Shown one piece after another: positions 23,072 through 34,821 of a stretch of DNA of 64,000 bases. Under the pieces are notes generated by a model. That model did not search any database, had not been told where the DNA came from, and saw only the letters and a program-made list of their open reading frames with translations. A program made the position numbers and the translations under genes. Origin of the DNA: Neolentinus lepideus HHB14362 ss-1 (taxonomy: Eukaryota; Basidiomycota; Agaricomycetes; Gloeophyllales; Gloeophyllaceae); assembly GCA_001632425.1 (NCBI GenBank), contig KV425621.1, forward strand, positions 94,019 to 158,018. The letters run 5' to 3'. Each line of letters begins with the position of its first letter. Positions within the stretch are counted from its first letter, which is position 1.

Positions 23072-24887
23072 ATGTCGCGTCACCAACAGTCGTCGTCTCT
23101 GGGCCCCAGCCAGGAGGAACTCGAAGAGGAGGAGGCTGTCAGCGGCGAGGGTGACGAGGTCATGGGCGAGGCAGAGGACGGCGAAGGATACAGTGCGTAC
23201 ACTGTTGCCATAACTTATCCGCGGGTGAACCTCCTGCGCATACCGTCTCGCGTTTTGCATGTCCGATTGTGCCTGGACACGTCTGATCGTTTTCATGACG
23301 CGCAGCTTCATCCACGCCTACATCAACCTTAACATGGATCAGTTGGTTCTGTTCGTTACCCGGTCATGAATACTTCTGCGAAGTGTCCGAAGACTTTATC
23401 GAAGACGACTTTAACTTGACTGGGTTGAATGCAATGGTTCCATTCTGGAAGGAAGCAATGGAGATGGTGCTTGATGTCGAGCCAGGTGCGTGGTTCCATG
23501 GCACTCAAGTCTGTCAGACCCGATAATTCTAATATCGGGGCGATGATTAGATGAAGACTCCGCAAGAGTGCCCGACGTATCGATAGTTGAAGCGTCCGCA
23601 GAACTACTGTATGGTTTGGTGCATCAACGCTACATTATCACGCGGCAAGGGTTGCAGGCTATGGTAACCACCTCATGTTGATCGGGAAATGGTTTATGCT
23701 GACAGTGGTGCCAGGCAGATAAATATGAGAATGCTACGTTCGGTTCGTGTCCACGCGTATATTGCCAAAATTGCTATGTTGTACCTTGTGGGAGGTCGGA
23801 CGTCCCAGGACTGGATACGGTGAAATTATACTGCCCCAACTGCCATGATATCTATTCTCCACCAAGCAGCCGGTTCCAAGGAATTGACGGTGAGAGCAAG
23901 AAGGCGATCCTTTATGTCGCTAACAAGTTTCGTTGCGTAGGAGCCTTCTTTGGAACCACTTTCGCCCATCTTTTTTTTCAGAGTTATCGCGAGCTCGCGC
24001 CTGCGCCGTTCTACAAACTCTCATCTTCTGCGGCTTCATCATCCATATCTCCAGCCCGCTCACCTCGCAATGCATCCGACAGCGGTCATTTGGAGGAGGA
24101 AGCGTTTGTAAATCCTAATCCATACGGAGGGCAGAAACGTGCCGCCGGGAAGGTGTATGTTTCCCGAATATACGGATTCCGTGTAAGCGAGCGGGCGAAG
24201 AGCGGGCCTCGGATGACGTGGTTGCGGATGCGACCAGAAAGCCCAGGCGATCTAGACATGGTGGATTGGCGAGGCCGATGGTTGGACGAGGAAGGGGGCT
24301 CCGAGTTTGAGGAAGATGAAGACGAGGAAGGAGGCGACAGGCCAATGGAAGACTTCGATCCAGTGCGTACGGGACTAAAGTGAACCTCTACGGAGCGTCT
24401 CCCTTAAGTCTGACCAGTAATCCATTTGCTCTGCCTCACTTGTGCTATGTCACAGGAAGGAGGAGGTGACGACGACGACGATGAAGAGGAAGACGAGGAA
24501 GAAGAGAACCAAGATCAGAAGTCGCGCGTCCCCTTCACGCAAGACGACCCCAGTGCCAACAGAGGACGACGGCGGAACGACGTCGATCATGTTCCCGCCT
24601 CTGCACCCTCCCTCAACGCACTCGACTGCGATATCGAGCTACCGCACGGCGCAGGTGCAGAGCATCCGGACGACCGCGAACAGCCATACAACAACGCGAA
24701 TAATGGATTCCCGGCCTCTCCCGCGTCGACTGCGCCTCCGCAAACTCCTGAACCGCTACCTTTGCCTCTCGCCACCATAATGCCACTGAGGATTAATGGG
24801 AAGGGAGTCGGTGGGGCAGGATTGGGGAGTGGGAAGGTTAGAGTGGTCAGACAGCGCGCCGAGGGTGAGCGAGGAGTGTTTTGGTAG
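23072..24887 (+). CDS. CKB1: casein kinase 2 regulatory (beta) subunit with long C-terminal extension
   Basis: Six exons (23072-23192, 23306-23485, 23551-23663, 23715-23889, 23941-24362, 24456-24887) join to 480 residues. The core is classical CK2 beta: [20 protein letters not shown], the acidic-loop region, [16 protein letters not shown], and the zinc ribbon with CPRVYCQNC and [10 protein letters not shown]. The [18 protein letters not shown] segment follows. The N-terminus is an acidic, Ser-rich stretch ([16 protein letters not shown]). The core is interrupted and followed by acidic, disordered sequence, and the last exon adds [14 protein letters not shown] and a Pro-rich tail, so the protein is much longer than animal CK2 beta (215 residues). 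Retention of the last intron would end the protein after VRTGLK. Confidence 0.92.
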
Positions 24888-25163
24888 ACTCGTGTTTCAT
24901 TGCATTTGAGCTAATATACACATACCTACATTTGTTTTAAGAATTACATACATACATCTTATCTCCTGTTACATCAGACGCTCACTGGCGCAATGGCTTC
25001 ACTCCGCAATGGGTCAGCCTACGTAGCACAACGCGGAAGCAAAGTGCCAAACTGAGACAAACTGTACAGGTGCAAGCCACCGACTGGCGTGTCACGCACG
25101 TGACATACTAAGCACGATAGGCGAGGCACCAACCCGGCACTCCCTCCCTCAAGATCAAGCAAA

Positions 25164-25830
25164 ATGGCACGGACTAGTGCGTACAGAACCTTTGTCGTTG
25201 TATTGTCAACCCGTGCTAATGTGGATAAACTTTGCTTGTAATAGACTTGCGCTACGGCTCCAACCACGGCCACCCCACGACTGCAATCGAAAAGACTGTC
25301 CGCCCCAGCCACCGCAAGGGTATCCAGAGCAAGAAGACAACGTTTGTGAGGAGCGTTATTCGGGAGGTTGCGGGCTTCTCGCCATATGAGCGGAGAATAA
25401 TGGAGTTGTTGAGGAACTCGAAGGTGAGCATCATGCTTCGCGTGGTGATGTGGGGGTCATGGCATTTGTGGATGGTGGTTTGCCTGAGGGCGTTAAATGG
25501 ACGCGTTGTGAAAAAGGGAAGAGTTGTTGCAGGGAAGATCTACCGCAGGATCTCTGTGCTTTGTCATACACCCGCAACACGCTTTCGAGGCGTCGGCTCC
25601 GTTCTTCGTACTCGGCGGTACATTAACCTTGGAGCTGACAACAAATCTTACCTCAGGACAAGAAAGCCCGAAAGTTGACGAAGAAGCGGGTACGTTTCAC
25701 TATCTTCATGTCAGATTGCCCGCGTCTCATCATGTATTCTATCCAGTTGGGCACGCTTCTTCGCTCAAAGCGCAAGCTCGAGGAGCTCTCCAACATCATT
25801 GCCGAAAGCAGGAGGGCTGGTGGCCACTAG
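25164..25830 (+). CDS. RPL36: 60S ribosomal protein eL36
   Basis: Four exons. ATG at 25164 gives MART, then [39 protein letters not shown] and, after a 233-nt intron (25424-25656), [11 protein letters not shown] and [20 protein letters not shown], ending RRAGGH. Size (about 105 residues) and motifs are those of eL36. The first exon is only 13 nt, as is common in fungal ribosomal protein genes. A CACGTG box lies about 75 nt upstream, near 25087. Confidence 0.93.
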
Positions 25831-26951
25831 ACATCACCACATTCTTGGCCGGGAGGCTGGTCGTGGTTATGCTTACATCCGTTTTATGCGAAGACGGGCC
25901 GTGTATCGCTATGTTTATGCAATGGTATTGCTGTATGCTCTCGTGTTACAGCCGTCGAGGACAGACATGCCGGTTGTCTCCGTGTCGCTAAGATGGACCG
26001 GCTCTTTCCGTACGGCCACAAATAACGCGCATTCGGATCATGCTATGGCGTTCACGGACGCGTCTGCCAAATCTGATAAAGTCGCACTGGTCTCCGATGG
26101 TCACTGTTGTTATTAGCCAGTGAGGATGCTCCCTCTCAAGCGCTCAAGCCAGTCACTGCGCAGAAGTACCGCACGTGACACTCTGGATGTTACCCTGGCT
26201 CTGCGGCTACAGAGCGCATGTCTGTCAGTAATTACTCATCGTCTGCGCTCGCCTTCGAAGATGCAAAGCGCTATAGTTTCTGTTGGTATGGCGAGACTGG
26301 AACGTGACGAGGTCGCCCTGGGCATCCTTCGGTGTTTGTCTGGTAGTTCCCCAGGGATGTCACGCGACTTGTTGACAGTTCGATGCCATCATCCCGACTG
26401 TTTGGGGAGTGTTTGCGTCAGACACCGCGATACATTTGAAAGCAGCACGACGAGTCAGGTATGCTCTGAGATGGGGAGTAGACCTGACTCATTTGCTTAG
26501 AAATCATAAGAGGCAGGAGCTTCTGAAAGCACAGCAACTCAGCAGTAAGAGCCAAAGGGAGATAGTTGATCCGAAGAAGCCCGCGTAGGAGCAATATTGT
26601 GCGGGCAGGACGGGGGAGGAAGAAGGGCAACGCCGACGGGTGGCTGACGGAGTGATGCTGAGACAAGCCGGCCGGAAAGTGTTTCGGATGCCGAGGAGAC
26701 TCGTCGACAACTTGCGTGTATTCAGAGTCGTGTTGTTTTATTTCCTGAAATATCGACGTTGTGCTGGGCATCGAGTATGACGGGTGGTGCAGACTGACGG
26801 AGGATGGAGAGGGCGAGGGATAACAGGGGAGAAGTAGCGGGACATGGGAGCGGGCGGATGAGCTAAGGAGGATTACGTGATAAGGCCTGGTCGAACCGGG
26901 CAAAGTCAAAAGCTGAGAACGGCCAGCCGCGTCCTGGCTAAATCATCCATC
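25831..26951. other. 1.1-kb intergenic region with a possible unassigned 3' exon
   Basis: Holds the eL36 3' UTR and the promoter of the VTT-domain gene. On the plus strand a short stretch looks coding: 26387-26459 can read FDAIIPTVWGVFASDTAIHL and on to KAARRV. It splices over a 42-nt GTATGC...TTAG intron to RNHKRQELLKAQQLSSKSQ, ending DPKKPA and stop near 26588. I could not build a convincing 5' part, and the only introns that keep frame upstream are too short. It may be the end of a small gene or chance. Confidence 0.3.
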
Positions 26952-28478
26952 ATGATCCCGCAACAGCCCTCGATGCCCTCCTCTTCATCCTCCAACGACT
27001 CCCTCGCCCCTCTCTCGCTCCCAAGCCGCCACCGTGCGTCCTCCACCAACGTCCGCCCGGCGCTGACCATCCACACCTTGGGCACCCGCCGGCGGTCGTC
27101 GTCCATGCTGGCTATGCCTCCTTCCGAACCCAGTCCTCCGCCGGAGCCCAAGGCAAATCTCCTCGAGCCACAGAACCCAGTGAAAGAGTCATCGCCTTCG
27201 CTTATTTCTGTCCTCGCCTCTCGTGTACTAGAATTGCTCTCGCCGCACAAGCACGCCCAACACCCTATGTTCGAGATAGAGCCGCCATCACCCGGTTCCA
27301 GCCACGACGATCCCATTCTCCCATTGTCCTCGTCTCCCTCGCGTGCTTCATTTGGTGATGTCTTTTCCGAGAAGGCTAGCCTGCTCAGAGAAGAGTTTTC
27401 GTGGTGGTCCGGCTCGCCTTCGGTACGTAATTATATTCAACTGCACACGACCCTCTCCCTGAGCTCTAATGCTTACACAGGTCTATGCCCCGATCTTGTT
27501 TGTTGTTACCCTATTTCCCCTGTCGACAGCTTTGGTGCTGTACTGCTTCTGGACCCTTCCTGTGTCGGGCTCGTGGCCGCGGACATTAGCCGACCTCACG
27601 CAAATGGGTAGAGAGCTGCACGAATACTCGCAAAGCGGTTCCTGGCCCATGACACATGTCATTGGCGTTCTAAGTGCCACCGTCATATGGAATCACGCTT
27701 GGAGCATACCAGGCAGTGTTTTGTGGGTGAGTCTCCGTTGCACATTCGTTCCAACGTTCACATCGCTAAGGTGCTTTATTTGGGCGCTTAGAATGTTCTT
27801 GCCGGAGCATTATTTTCGCCTTTATTTGCGACTCTGCTCCTCACGACGCTTACGACCTTCGGTTCGATCGCCGCAACCCTCCTGTCAATGCCTTTGGCAC
27901 CCATTCTAACTCGGCTCTTCCCACGTGCTCTCGATCTCACTCGTTCAGCACTCGAAGGCTCGTCTGCCTCCTCATCTTCCAACGCGTCCTCATCTGCATG
28001 GGTTCGCTTATCCGTCCTTCGACTTGTTGGCATCATCCCATGGTCCGGTATCAACGTTGCATGTGGTCTTGCTGGTGTTCCGTTGATGCAGTGCTTGCTT
28101 GGTTCATTCATAGGCGGTCTACCCTGGACAGCGGTCACCTGCCAGCTGGGTGATATCCTACAGTCAGTTGCTGTGGGTGACAATGTTGGCGTAGGCGTGG
28201 GCCAGATGTTGGCACGCCCCGAAATGATTGCGCGACTGATCTTCTTGACGCTACTCGCCGGGGCACCGGTTCTGGGCAAGGAGAAACTGAAGAGCATGGT
28301 TACCCCGGCAGAGAGCGATGAGATGACCGAGAGAGGCCGCAGATGGGCGTGGGTCAAGGAGTGGAGGAAACGTCTCGGCAGTCTTAGCCGAGACGGTCAA
28401 AGAAGAGAGATGGATAGGGAGTTGAAAATCCTCGTGGATGAGAAACGGGCGAGGGAAGATCAGGAAGACTGGGCATAA
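26952..28478 (+). CDS. VTT/DedA-domain (SNARE-associated) membrane protein
   Basis: Three exons (26952-27422, 27481-27726, 27792-28478) give 467 residues. About 150 residues of Ser/Pro-rich, probably disordered N-terminus come first. They are followed by several membrane helices and the VTT core: VYAPILFVVTLFPLSTALVL, IPGSVLWNVLAGALFSPL, LTTFGSIAATLLSMPLAPIL, and GIIPWSGINVACGLAGVPL with the conserved Pro and re-entrant Gly-rich loop. The C-terminal tail is highly charged. The family includes yeast Tvp38 and animal TMEM41B/VMP1; members act as lipid scramblases or transporters in the secretory pathway. Exact orthology is not clear. Start at 26952 was chosen because it is the first ATG in the frame. 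Confidence 0.78.
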
Positions 28479-30012
28479 CCTCGCGGCCTCGCGTCAACAG
28501 GCCGGCATGCTCTCTTGGGATTGCTTCATTTACGGATATCTCGGTGGGCGGCACGTCCGGTCTACTGGACGCAGCCGCCACACCAACGGACGCTGCGTAT
28601 CCAACTACGCGGCAGTGCGTCCGACATCTGTCTGCCTTCCGAACGCCCTGGATCTCGGCAGCCCCGCCACATCCGTTATTTATTACACTAATGTCGCCTA
28701 ACGCTCTTTAATGCCCTCATGCCACAATCTTTGTGTGCACATCGACGCAGGCCAAGTCATGGACTAGAGGCACTGCACATACCTGATGAACACGCGTACA
28801 TACCATCAGCTCCGGGAAGCCAGACTGACGGCGAGCGGCACGCACTTACGCATGAAAATGGAACCTTGCATTACCCCATGCACATCGCATATTGCAGCTT
28901 GGATTCACAACACCCACCCGACTCCCTTGTCTTCTCACCGCCCAGTGCTCACTTGCTATCGTCTAGGCTTCTCTTGCACATCATCACTTTCGACACCACA
29001 TATTTATTTATTGAATATTACGATACCTTTTCGATATATTTTTGGAGAGCAGGGTTCCAGGGTTTGCGTTACCTGGGTTGGCGTAGAATTTTGGAGGATG
29101 ACATGTAGAAGCAATAGAGCATATTACTAATGCTTTTGTGGTGAACCGTGTGTTTGAGATATCTGGACCGTTTGAGTCTTTGAGAACTCAGATCTGTCAC
29201 AATTATGTGGCGGGCTGGTCACGTGGGTGAAGCACTGCCACACGCGTTTGAACTCTCGGATCGGGGTACTGTCCAGTTGAGCAACCTCTCTCTTCCGAAA
29301 TGTGAACGATACGTTCAGTCCGGCTTTGTTGTAATATAAGGGCGTCTGATATACAGATATGCACGGAACTTCACCGGACTGCTGTACTGGGAAGTCCGAA
29401 CGAATCAAATCATGGGAGCCGTGAGGTTTTCTCGTGTTTCTAGGGATCGGATTCGGCGCACTGGCGTCCCTTCTCATCCTACGTCTAAGCTAAGTCTATT
29501 TTCTGTGAACAGTTTTGACATAACATATGGTCTTGTAAGGCAACTTTGACCTATCACGCCGGCTATTCTGCTTCTAAACATGGCCTTTGTCCTGCCGTTG
29601 GTCTCCAATCTCCTCTCTACACACGCCTATCTCACGCGAACGCACAAGCGGATCTCTGGACGCACAAAAGATCCTTCAGACTATTTTGGGGTGGAATACG
29701 GTCGCAATTTTTGGGGCTAGTTGCCCTGTGGCATGTCTCCTCGCCACAGGCTCGTGAACAATGAGATACAAGCATGGGTGTGGCCGCAGCCCCGGGGCGC
29801 TTCGAGGGTGTCGCCACATGAGGTATTTAATCCTGCGTCTGTCTCACTGCCTTGTGTCTCCTCAGTCTACTTCCCGCCGCCGCTGTTCCTTGGGCTTTGG
29901 GCATCCCTTGCTTTCGCCCTTCACCGCAACCTATTGGGCTCCTACGCTGTCTGTGGTACTAATCTATCTATTATTGTTATTTTTGCTTGCGCTCTCCTGT
30001 ATCTTGCTCCCT
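28479..30012. other. 1.5-kb intergenic region
   Basis: Between the VTT-domain gene and the next plus-strand gene. Includes an AT-rich 3' region near 28675-28690, an E-box-like cacgtggg near 29220, and a pyrimidine-rich stretch at 29880-30000 before the next ATG. Open frames here (for example 29127-29477 minus) have no family features and erratic codon use. Confidence 0.45.
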
Positions 30013-31319
30013 ATGGCTGCGCCATCATCACAGTCCTCCCCAGCAGGCCCACCAGCATCCGCCACAGAAACTAACCCAACTCATCACAAGAAGAGAATGA
30101 GCTGGCGGAAACCTGTGCCGAAATTCTTACCTTCTCCTCCTCCATCGCCACCCCCTTCGTCACCTGCGAACCGGCTGCTGACCTTCGCTGTAACGGCCAC
30201 CAGTAGCGATGTACCTCCTGTTCGTAACTAAACTGCTTCGCATTGTCACTGTGACTTCTGTGACTGACATGAGCTGCACCCTTAGCTACCTGTTGACTGG
30301 CGTGAGACAATTGAGCGGGTCTTGACCAAGGATCGATGGCAGAGGAGTGACCCTATAGTCGCATACGGGGGCGGCATGGACGCCAGCGTCGGCGACGTGT
30401 GGACCCGTCCCATCTCTCCCACTCCAGACGCTCGGTGGGAATATGACTCGACCGGATTCTTCTCGCCATCGACATCGACGCTCGACTTTTCCCGACACCT
30501 CGCGGACATATCAGAGAGACATAGAAATATTTACCATCACGAAGACCGGAGCCAGGATGTGCTCCTGTATCAACCAGAGACCCCTGAACCACGGCGAAGT
30601 CCTAAGCATTTGCATCGTGTATGCTGATCTTACTGCTGTTCCTGTGCTGTGGTTGACGTCGACATGCATTGCAGACGTACCGACCTCCAACCCCTCCCTT
30701 GCCCACTCATTACAAGAAGCGTCGATTGCCAGATGATGACGCTGCACTTCCAATGCCGTTGATTGAACCCTATCGACGAGTATGTCCACTTTCTTTCAAC
30801 CGGTCATATTGTCTCAGGAGATTCTGACCCCACTATATCCAGGTATATCCCGACACCCCCACAATCTTCGGTCATCGTGACACAGTGCTTCTCCATTCAC
30901 TCCCTCCCTCCACCCTGAACCTCTCCTGTGCCACATTCCCCCGAACCCATTCATTCGCTGGCTGGGACGTCCCAGTACCACCCGTTGTCTTACCTGGGCC
31001 GAGCCCACTTAAGAAACCAAAATCAAGTCTATCACTGACGAAGACTGTCGTACGTGACAGCGCCATGCAGCCTTCTAGGCTTTCGTGGTTTGACTTACTT
31101 TGTGTCCGTCGCAAAGGCACAGACCGCACGAAAACTCATGCGCAAGAGACCAAACGTATCGATCTACCCGGACTCCCGCCTGTAAGCCGCCGCAAGAGGC
31201 TCTCCATGGCGTCTACCGTGGAGCTGATCGAGAGACGACATTCAACCCCTTTTCAAGCTGTCTCGTTCCTCTGGGACCGAATTCGATGCTGGAGCGGAAA
31301 TTACATCGTCAAGGGATAA
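30013..31319 (+). CDS. unrecognised basic, proline-rich protein
   Basis: Four exons (30013-30219, 30286-30618, 30675-30779, 30843-31319) join in frame to 373 residues. I do not recognise the family. The N-terminus is Ser/Pro-rich and basic (SWRKPVPKFLPSPPPSPPPS). A possible folded stretch follows (LPVDWRETIERVLTKDRWQ). Then comes GHRDTVLLHSLPPSTLNLSC and a basic C-terminal half (PVSRRKRLSMASTVELIERR). There is no signal peptide or membrane helix with this start. The frame is open upstream to ATG 29761 and would add a hydrophobic segment, but that part lies in pyrimidine-rich UTR-like DNA. Four consistent introns argue that the gene is real. It could be a lineage-specific nuclear or regulatory protein. 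Confidence 0.6.
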
Positions 31320-31782
31320 ATGCGGACGTCAGTCGAAGAGGCTGCAAGGCAGCCCTCGAGTCTTTTCCACAACAATGCCGAACGCTTGGCCGTTCGTCTC
31401 CACTCGCCATACCGGTGACGACTCTGCGCCTGTATCGATAACGACCTATAGCTATAGTAAATACAGTGCCACTTCAAGCTCAATGTAATACCCATAAAGC
31501 CGCTATTAAACTCCATCTGTCTCGAGGCAGACATTCGGCTTCAACCGATAAATCTGCAGTCCTTGATTGGGCAGCGGCAGCTGTGACGTACTGGTCTTTA
31601 CTACAAATCCTCACTCAGTCTTCTCTCATTATAATAGCGAGTCTAAGCTTGCCAGCTATGTATGACAGACTCTGAGAGCGGGCTCTCTATATCATTAATC
31701 GCCAGCGTTATAGTATTTCTCTGTGTCTGCAACAGAACACCATCGGACTTCGACGCGTCAACTGTCTGCACTATCTAAACCA
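31320..31782. other. intergenic, promoter of the mitochondrial carrier gene
   Basis: 463 nt between two plus-strand genes; nothing recognisable apart from a C/T-rich stretch before the carrier ATG. Confidence 0.45.
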
Positions 31783-34140
31783 ATGGTTCAACTAAACAAC
31801 AAACCAGGTCCTAGCAATCGGGAGATATACGAGGCATGTTTATCTGGTGCACAGGAGCGGCCATATATACCCCGGCTAAGGTCCGATCCCCCTGCCTATC
31901 ACCCTCTGTCTCACAGTCTCCTCGAGTTCCGCCAGCAGGAAGGCGCCGAGGAACGTGAACTATGGTTGCGCGAGCTGTGGAAACGGCTACCCAAGCGAAA
32001 ACTGGCAAACGTCGACGAAGAGGCTGTCTCAAAGGCAATACCCGTACTGGACAATACGTCGTTAACACCCGAACGCGCGAAGAAGCTGCAAGAGATGTAC
32101 GAAGATGAGCTAGTCGGGACGTGCAATAGCAATGGCTTAGGCCTGACCCGTCTGCATATTGGGTGGAAGGAGTTCAAGCGATACGCGGAACAGAAAGAAG
32201 CGGGTATGTAGCACAGTGACTGTATCTTTGCTTGGAGTGTAATTCAATTGCTACTAGAGTTATGGACCATATTTCATGACGAACTCGATCTGGATGGCAA
32301 CGGACACCTAGATGCTGCAGAACTCGAAGTAGCTCTTCGGAGGGCTGGTAAGGTGCATCATGTTTCGTGTGTATCTTCCCTCATATGTCAGACAGGAATC
32401 AATCTATCCTCCTCAACCATATCTGAATTCATGACGTCTTTAACACAATCCCCCCACTCACGTGCGATCAGCTTCCAAGAGTTCCGCAACTTCCTATTGT
32501 TGATGTCTCGGAAAGCATCACCAGCCGAGATCTATCGGTTCTACGAAGTGAAACGCTTCTTGGGTGATGATGGACGAGGTGCAGCCCGAGTCAACATGGA
32601 AGGTCTGTTATGGTCATAGAATTCCACTTTATCCGATCTGACGCTACGTTTGGGAAGGCGACGTCAGTTTGAGCGCTGAAGATCGACCTCCCCCGTCTTA
32701 TAAGGCACCTGACGCGGTCTTGGTGGATCATGACAATGCACCAGCGGACAGCAACGACGACGACGATCACGCGCTTGAAGAGTATGAAGAAGAGCATCAT
32801 AGCTGGCTAGGAGGGTCGACAGCAACTAAGTTCCTCCTAGCGGGCGGGATAGCCGGTGCTGGTGAGTCTGCTCTTGCGATGCGTCACTTAGTCCCATCGA
32901 ATTTTCGTCGCGTCAGTATCGAGAACATGCACCGCCCCCTTTGACCGTCTAAAAATCTTCCTCATAACCCGACCACCTGACCTCGGAGGCACCTCTCTGA
33001 GCCCTGAAGCCCCCGTACGCGGTGTAAAGGCCATAGGCAATGCAGTCAGTCGAATATACGCGGAGTCGGGTATCAGAGGGTTTTGGATCGGCAACGGCCT
33101 GTCAGTCGCCAAGATCTTTCCTGAGTCTGCGATCAAGTTTCTCGTATACGAAACCTCTGTCAGTCGTGCGTTCAGGTTGATATCATTGGCTCAACGAGAT
33201 GGCTTGTAGAAACGTTTCTTTGCGGAATATGTGGATCATGTGAATGACTCGAGAGACATTAGCGGCGTGAGCCGGTTTTTGTCCGGTGGTATGGGTGGTA
33301 TATCGAGTCAGCTCTGTGAGTAAGTGTGCTATACGGAAACACACGTCGCCCTTACCGTGGTCTCTCAGCAATATATCCTATCGAGACATTAAAGGTATGC
33401 TCCATGCCCCATTTTTCGATTGTGTTATGCCGACTTTTCCCTGTGCAGACACAAATGATGAGTTCAACTGGAGAACAAAGGCGCACGCTTATTGGTGCTG
33501 CGCGACGTGTATGGCAGCTTGGGGGTTTACGGGCATATTATCGAGGGTTGACAGTACGCTGCCCGATAATACTCATTTTGTCATTCATCCCTAACTTGAC
33601 TGCAGATAGGCCTTGTGGGCGTGTTCCCGTGAGTATCGAGTCTCACTATCCTTTATGTCTCATGAGCTCAAGGCCTCCCAGTTATTCCGCCATAGACATG
33701 AGCACCTTCGAAGCGCTGAAACTTGCTTATTTGAGGTCAACAGGCAAGGATGAACCTGGCGTCCTTGCGACATTGTCGTTTGGCAGCGTATCAGGTAGCG
33801 TCGGGGCCACGAGTGTTTACCCGCTTAATCTAGTTCGGACGCGGTTGCAAGCCTCGGGTTCGTCAGGTCATCCAGACCGGTACACTGGCATTTTGGACGT
33901 AGTCACGAAGACCTACCAGAGAGATGGCTGGAGAGGCTTTTATCGTGGGCTGTTACCGACACTTGCAAAGGCAAGTGCCATAGACTCATCGCTTCGATGT
34001 GGCCTAATGACGGTGCAGGTTGTCCCGGCCGTGTCGATATCGTACGTTGTATATGAGCATACTAAACGAAAGTAAGTCGGAATGTCCATATGCCGTACTT
34101 GGGCTTATTAAGGTCTTTTTTCGACAGACTGGGTGTATAG
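31783..34140 (+). CDS. SAL1: calcium-regulated mitochondrial ATP-Mg/phosphate carrier (Sal1/SCaMC type)
   Basis: About eleven exons. The N-terminal regulatory half contains an EF-hand with a complete loop (DLDGNGHLDAAE) and weaker EF-hand-like regions. An acidic linker follows (NDDDDHALEEYEEEHHSW), then a six-helix mitochondrial carrier domain with three signature repeats: APFDRLKIF, YPIETLKTQ and YPLNLVRTRLQ. The last exon is K-LGV and stop at 34140. The layout is that of yeast Sal1 and human SLC25A24/25, which exchange ATP-Mg for phosphate in response to cytosolic calcium. The intron before VVPAVSISYVVYEHTKRK uses a GC donor (33971-34018). Confidence 0.9.
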
Positions 34141-34309
34141 CTGCCTCTGCTTCAGATTCCAGATTTCCCTCTTTAATCTCGTAGAGTATATCAATTGGCA
34201 TCTTAACCTCATAGCATTGTATCCTTACTACTATAACACTATTACCGGACTAAGTGATGGAAATAGAAATACGCTACCGCACGCGCCGCATTGGCTAGTC
34301 ATACAGGTG

Positions 34310-34821
34310 TCACAAGTCAATTCCACCATCGTCCGTCTGAAGGCTTGTTGCTGTCACGGTAGTGTTCAAGGAGGTTCCTGCACTTCTCACTGCGCCCGGC
34401 AGATTTGGCGAAGCGTCGTAGTGGTTCGAATATGGCATACCCTTGTTAGAAAGTGCCATCTTGAGTATTGTTATACGCTCTTTCTGCGAAGCTCTGCAAC
34501 ATCGATCAGTTTAGGTATTTGCAGGAGAAACACGCGAATGGGCGTACATGACCTTGGAGTTATCAGTATATGCTTCTTCCAATACCGCATCTTCTTCGCT
34601 AGATCCAGTCAAATGCTCCTTGAGCTCATCTTGGGTACGTTGTAAATAGTTCAGCGAGTTCTGCAAACGGGCGATCTCTGTGAGGGCAACTCAGGTGATC
34701 ATGACGAGGTGAGGGCGGATTCGGCAGCACCTTCAGTAATTACGGGTACTTCTAGTCGCGTAGCCTCAGCGAGGGTAAATGGTTGTGGATGCCGAGGAAT
34801 GTAATCCATGGTGGCTGTCAT
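34310..34821 (-). CDS. small coiled-coil protein, Tma17/Adc17-like (proteasome assembly chaperone)
   Basis: A three-exon gene of 134 residues. ATG at 34821 gives MTATMDYIPRHPQPFTLAEA (an ATG at 34809 is also possible). It splices to EIARLQNSLNYLQRTQDELK and then K-VIASQKERITILKMALSNKG, ending GGIDL at 34310. The EIxxLQxSLxxLxRTxxEL helix, the acidic spacer and the VIxxxxERIxxLKxAL helix form a helical hairpin resembling yeast Tma17/Adc17, which helps pair Rpt6 and Rpt3 during proteasome base assembly. The resemblance is by pattern, not by search. Both introns are GT-AG. The gene converges with SAL1 and is divergent from the DUF2985 gene. Confidence 0.6.

Noticed and set aside
26418..26909. 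163-codon minus-strand frame rich in Ser/Pro/Leu
   Set aside because: No motif, and it overlaps the promoter of the VTT-domain gene and the exon-like plus-strand stretch.
29761..30012. N-terminal extension with a membrane helix for the 30013-31319 gene
   Set aside because: The segment is pyrimidine-rich like a 5' UTR and its codon use differs from the rest; kept only as an alternative.
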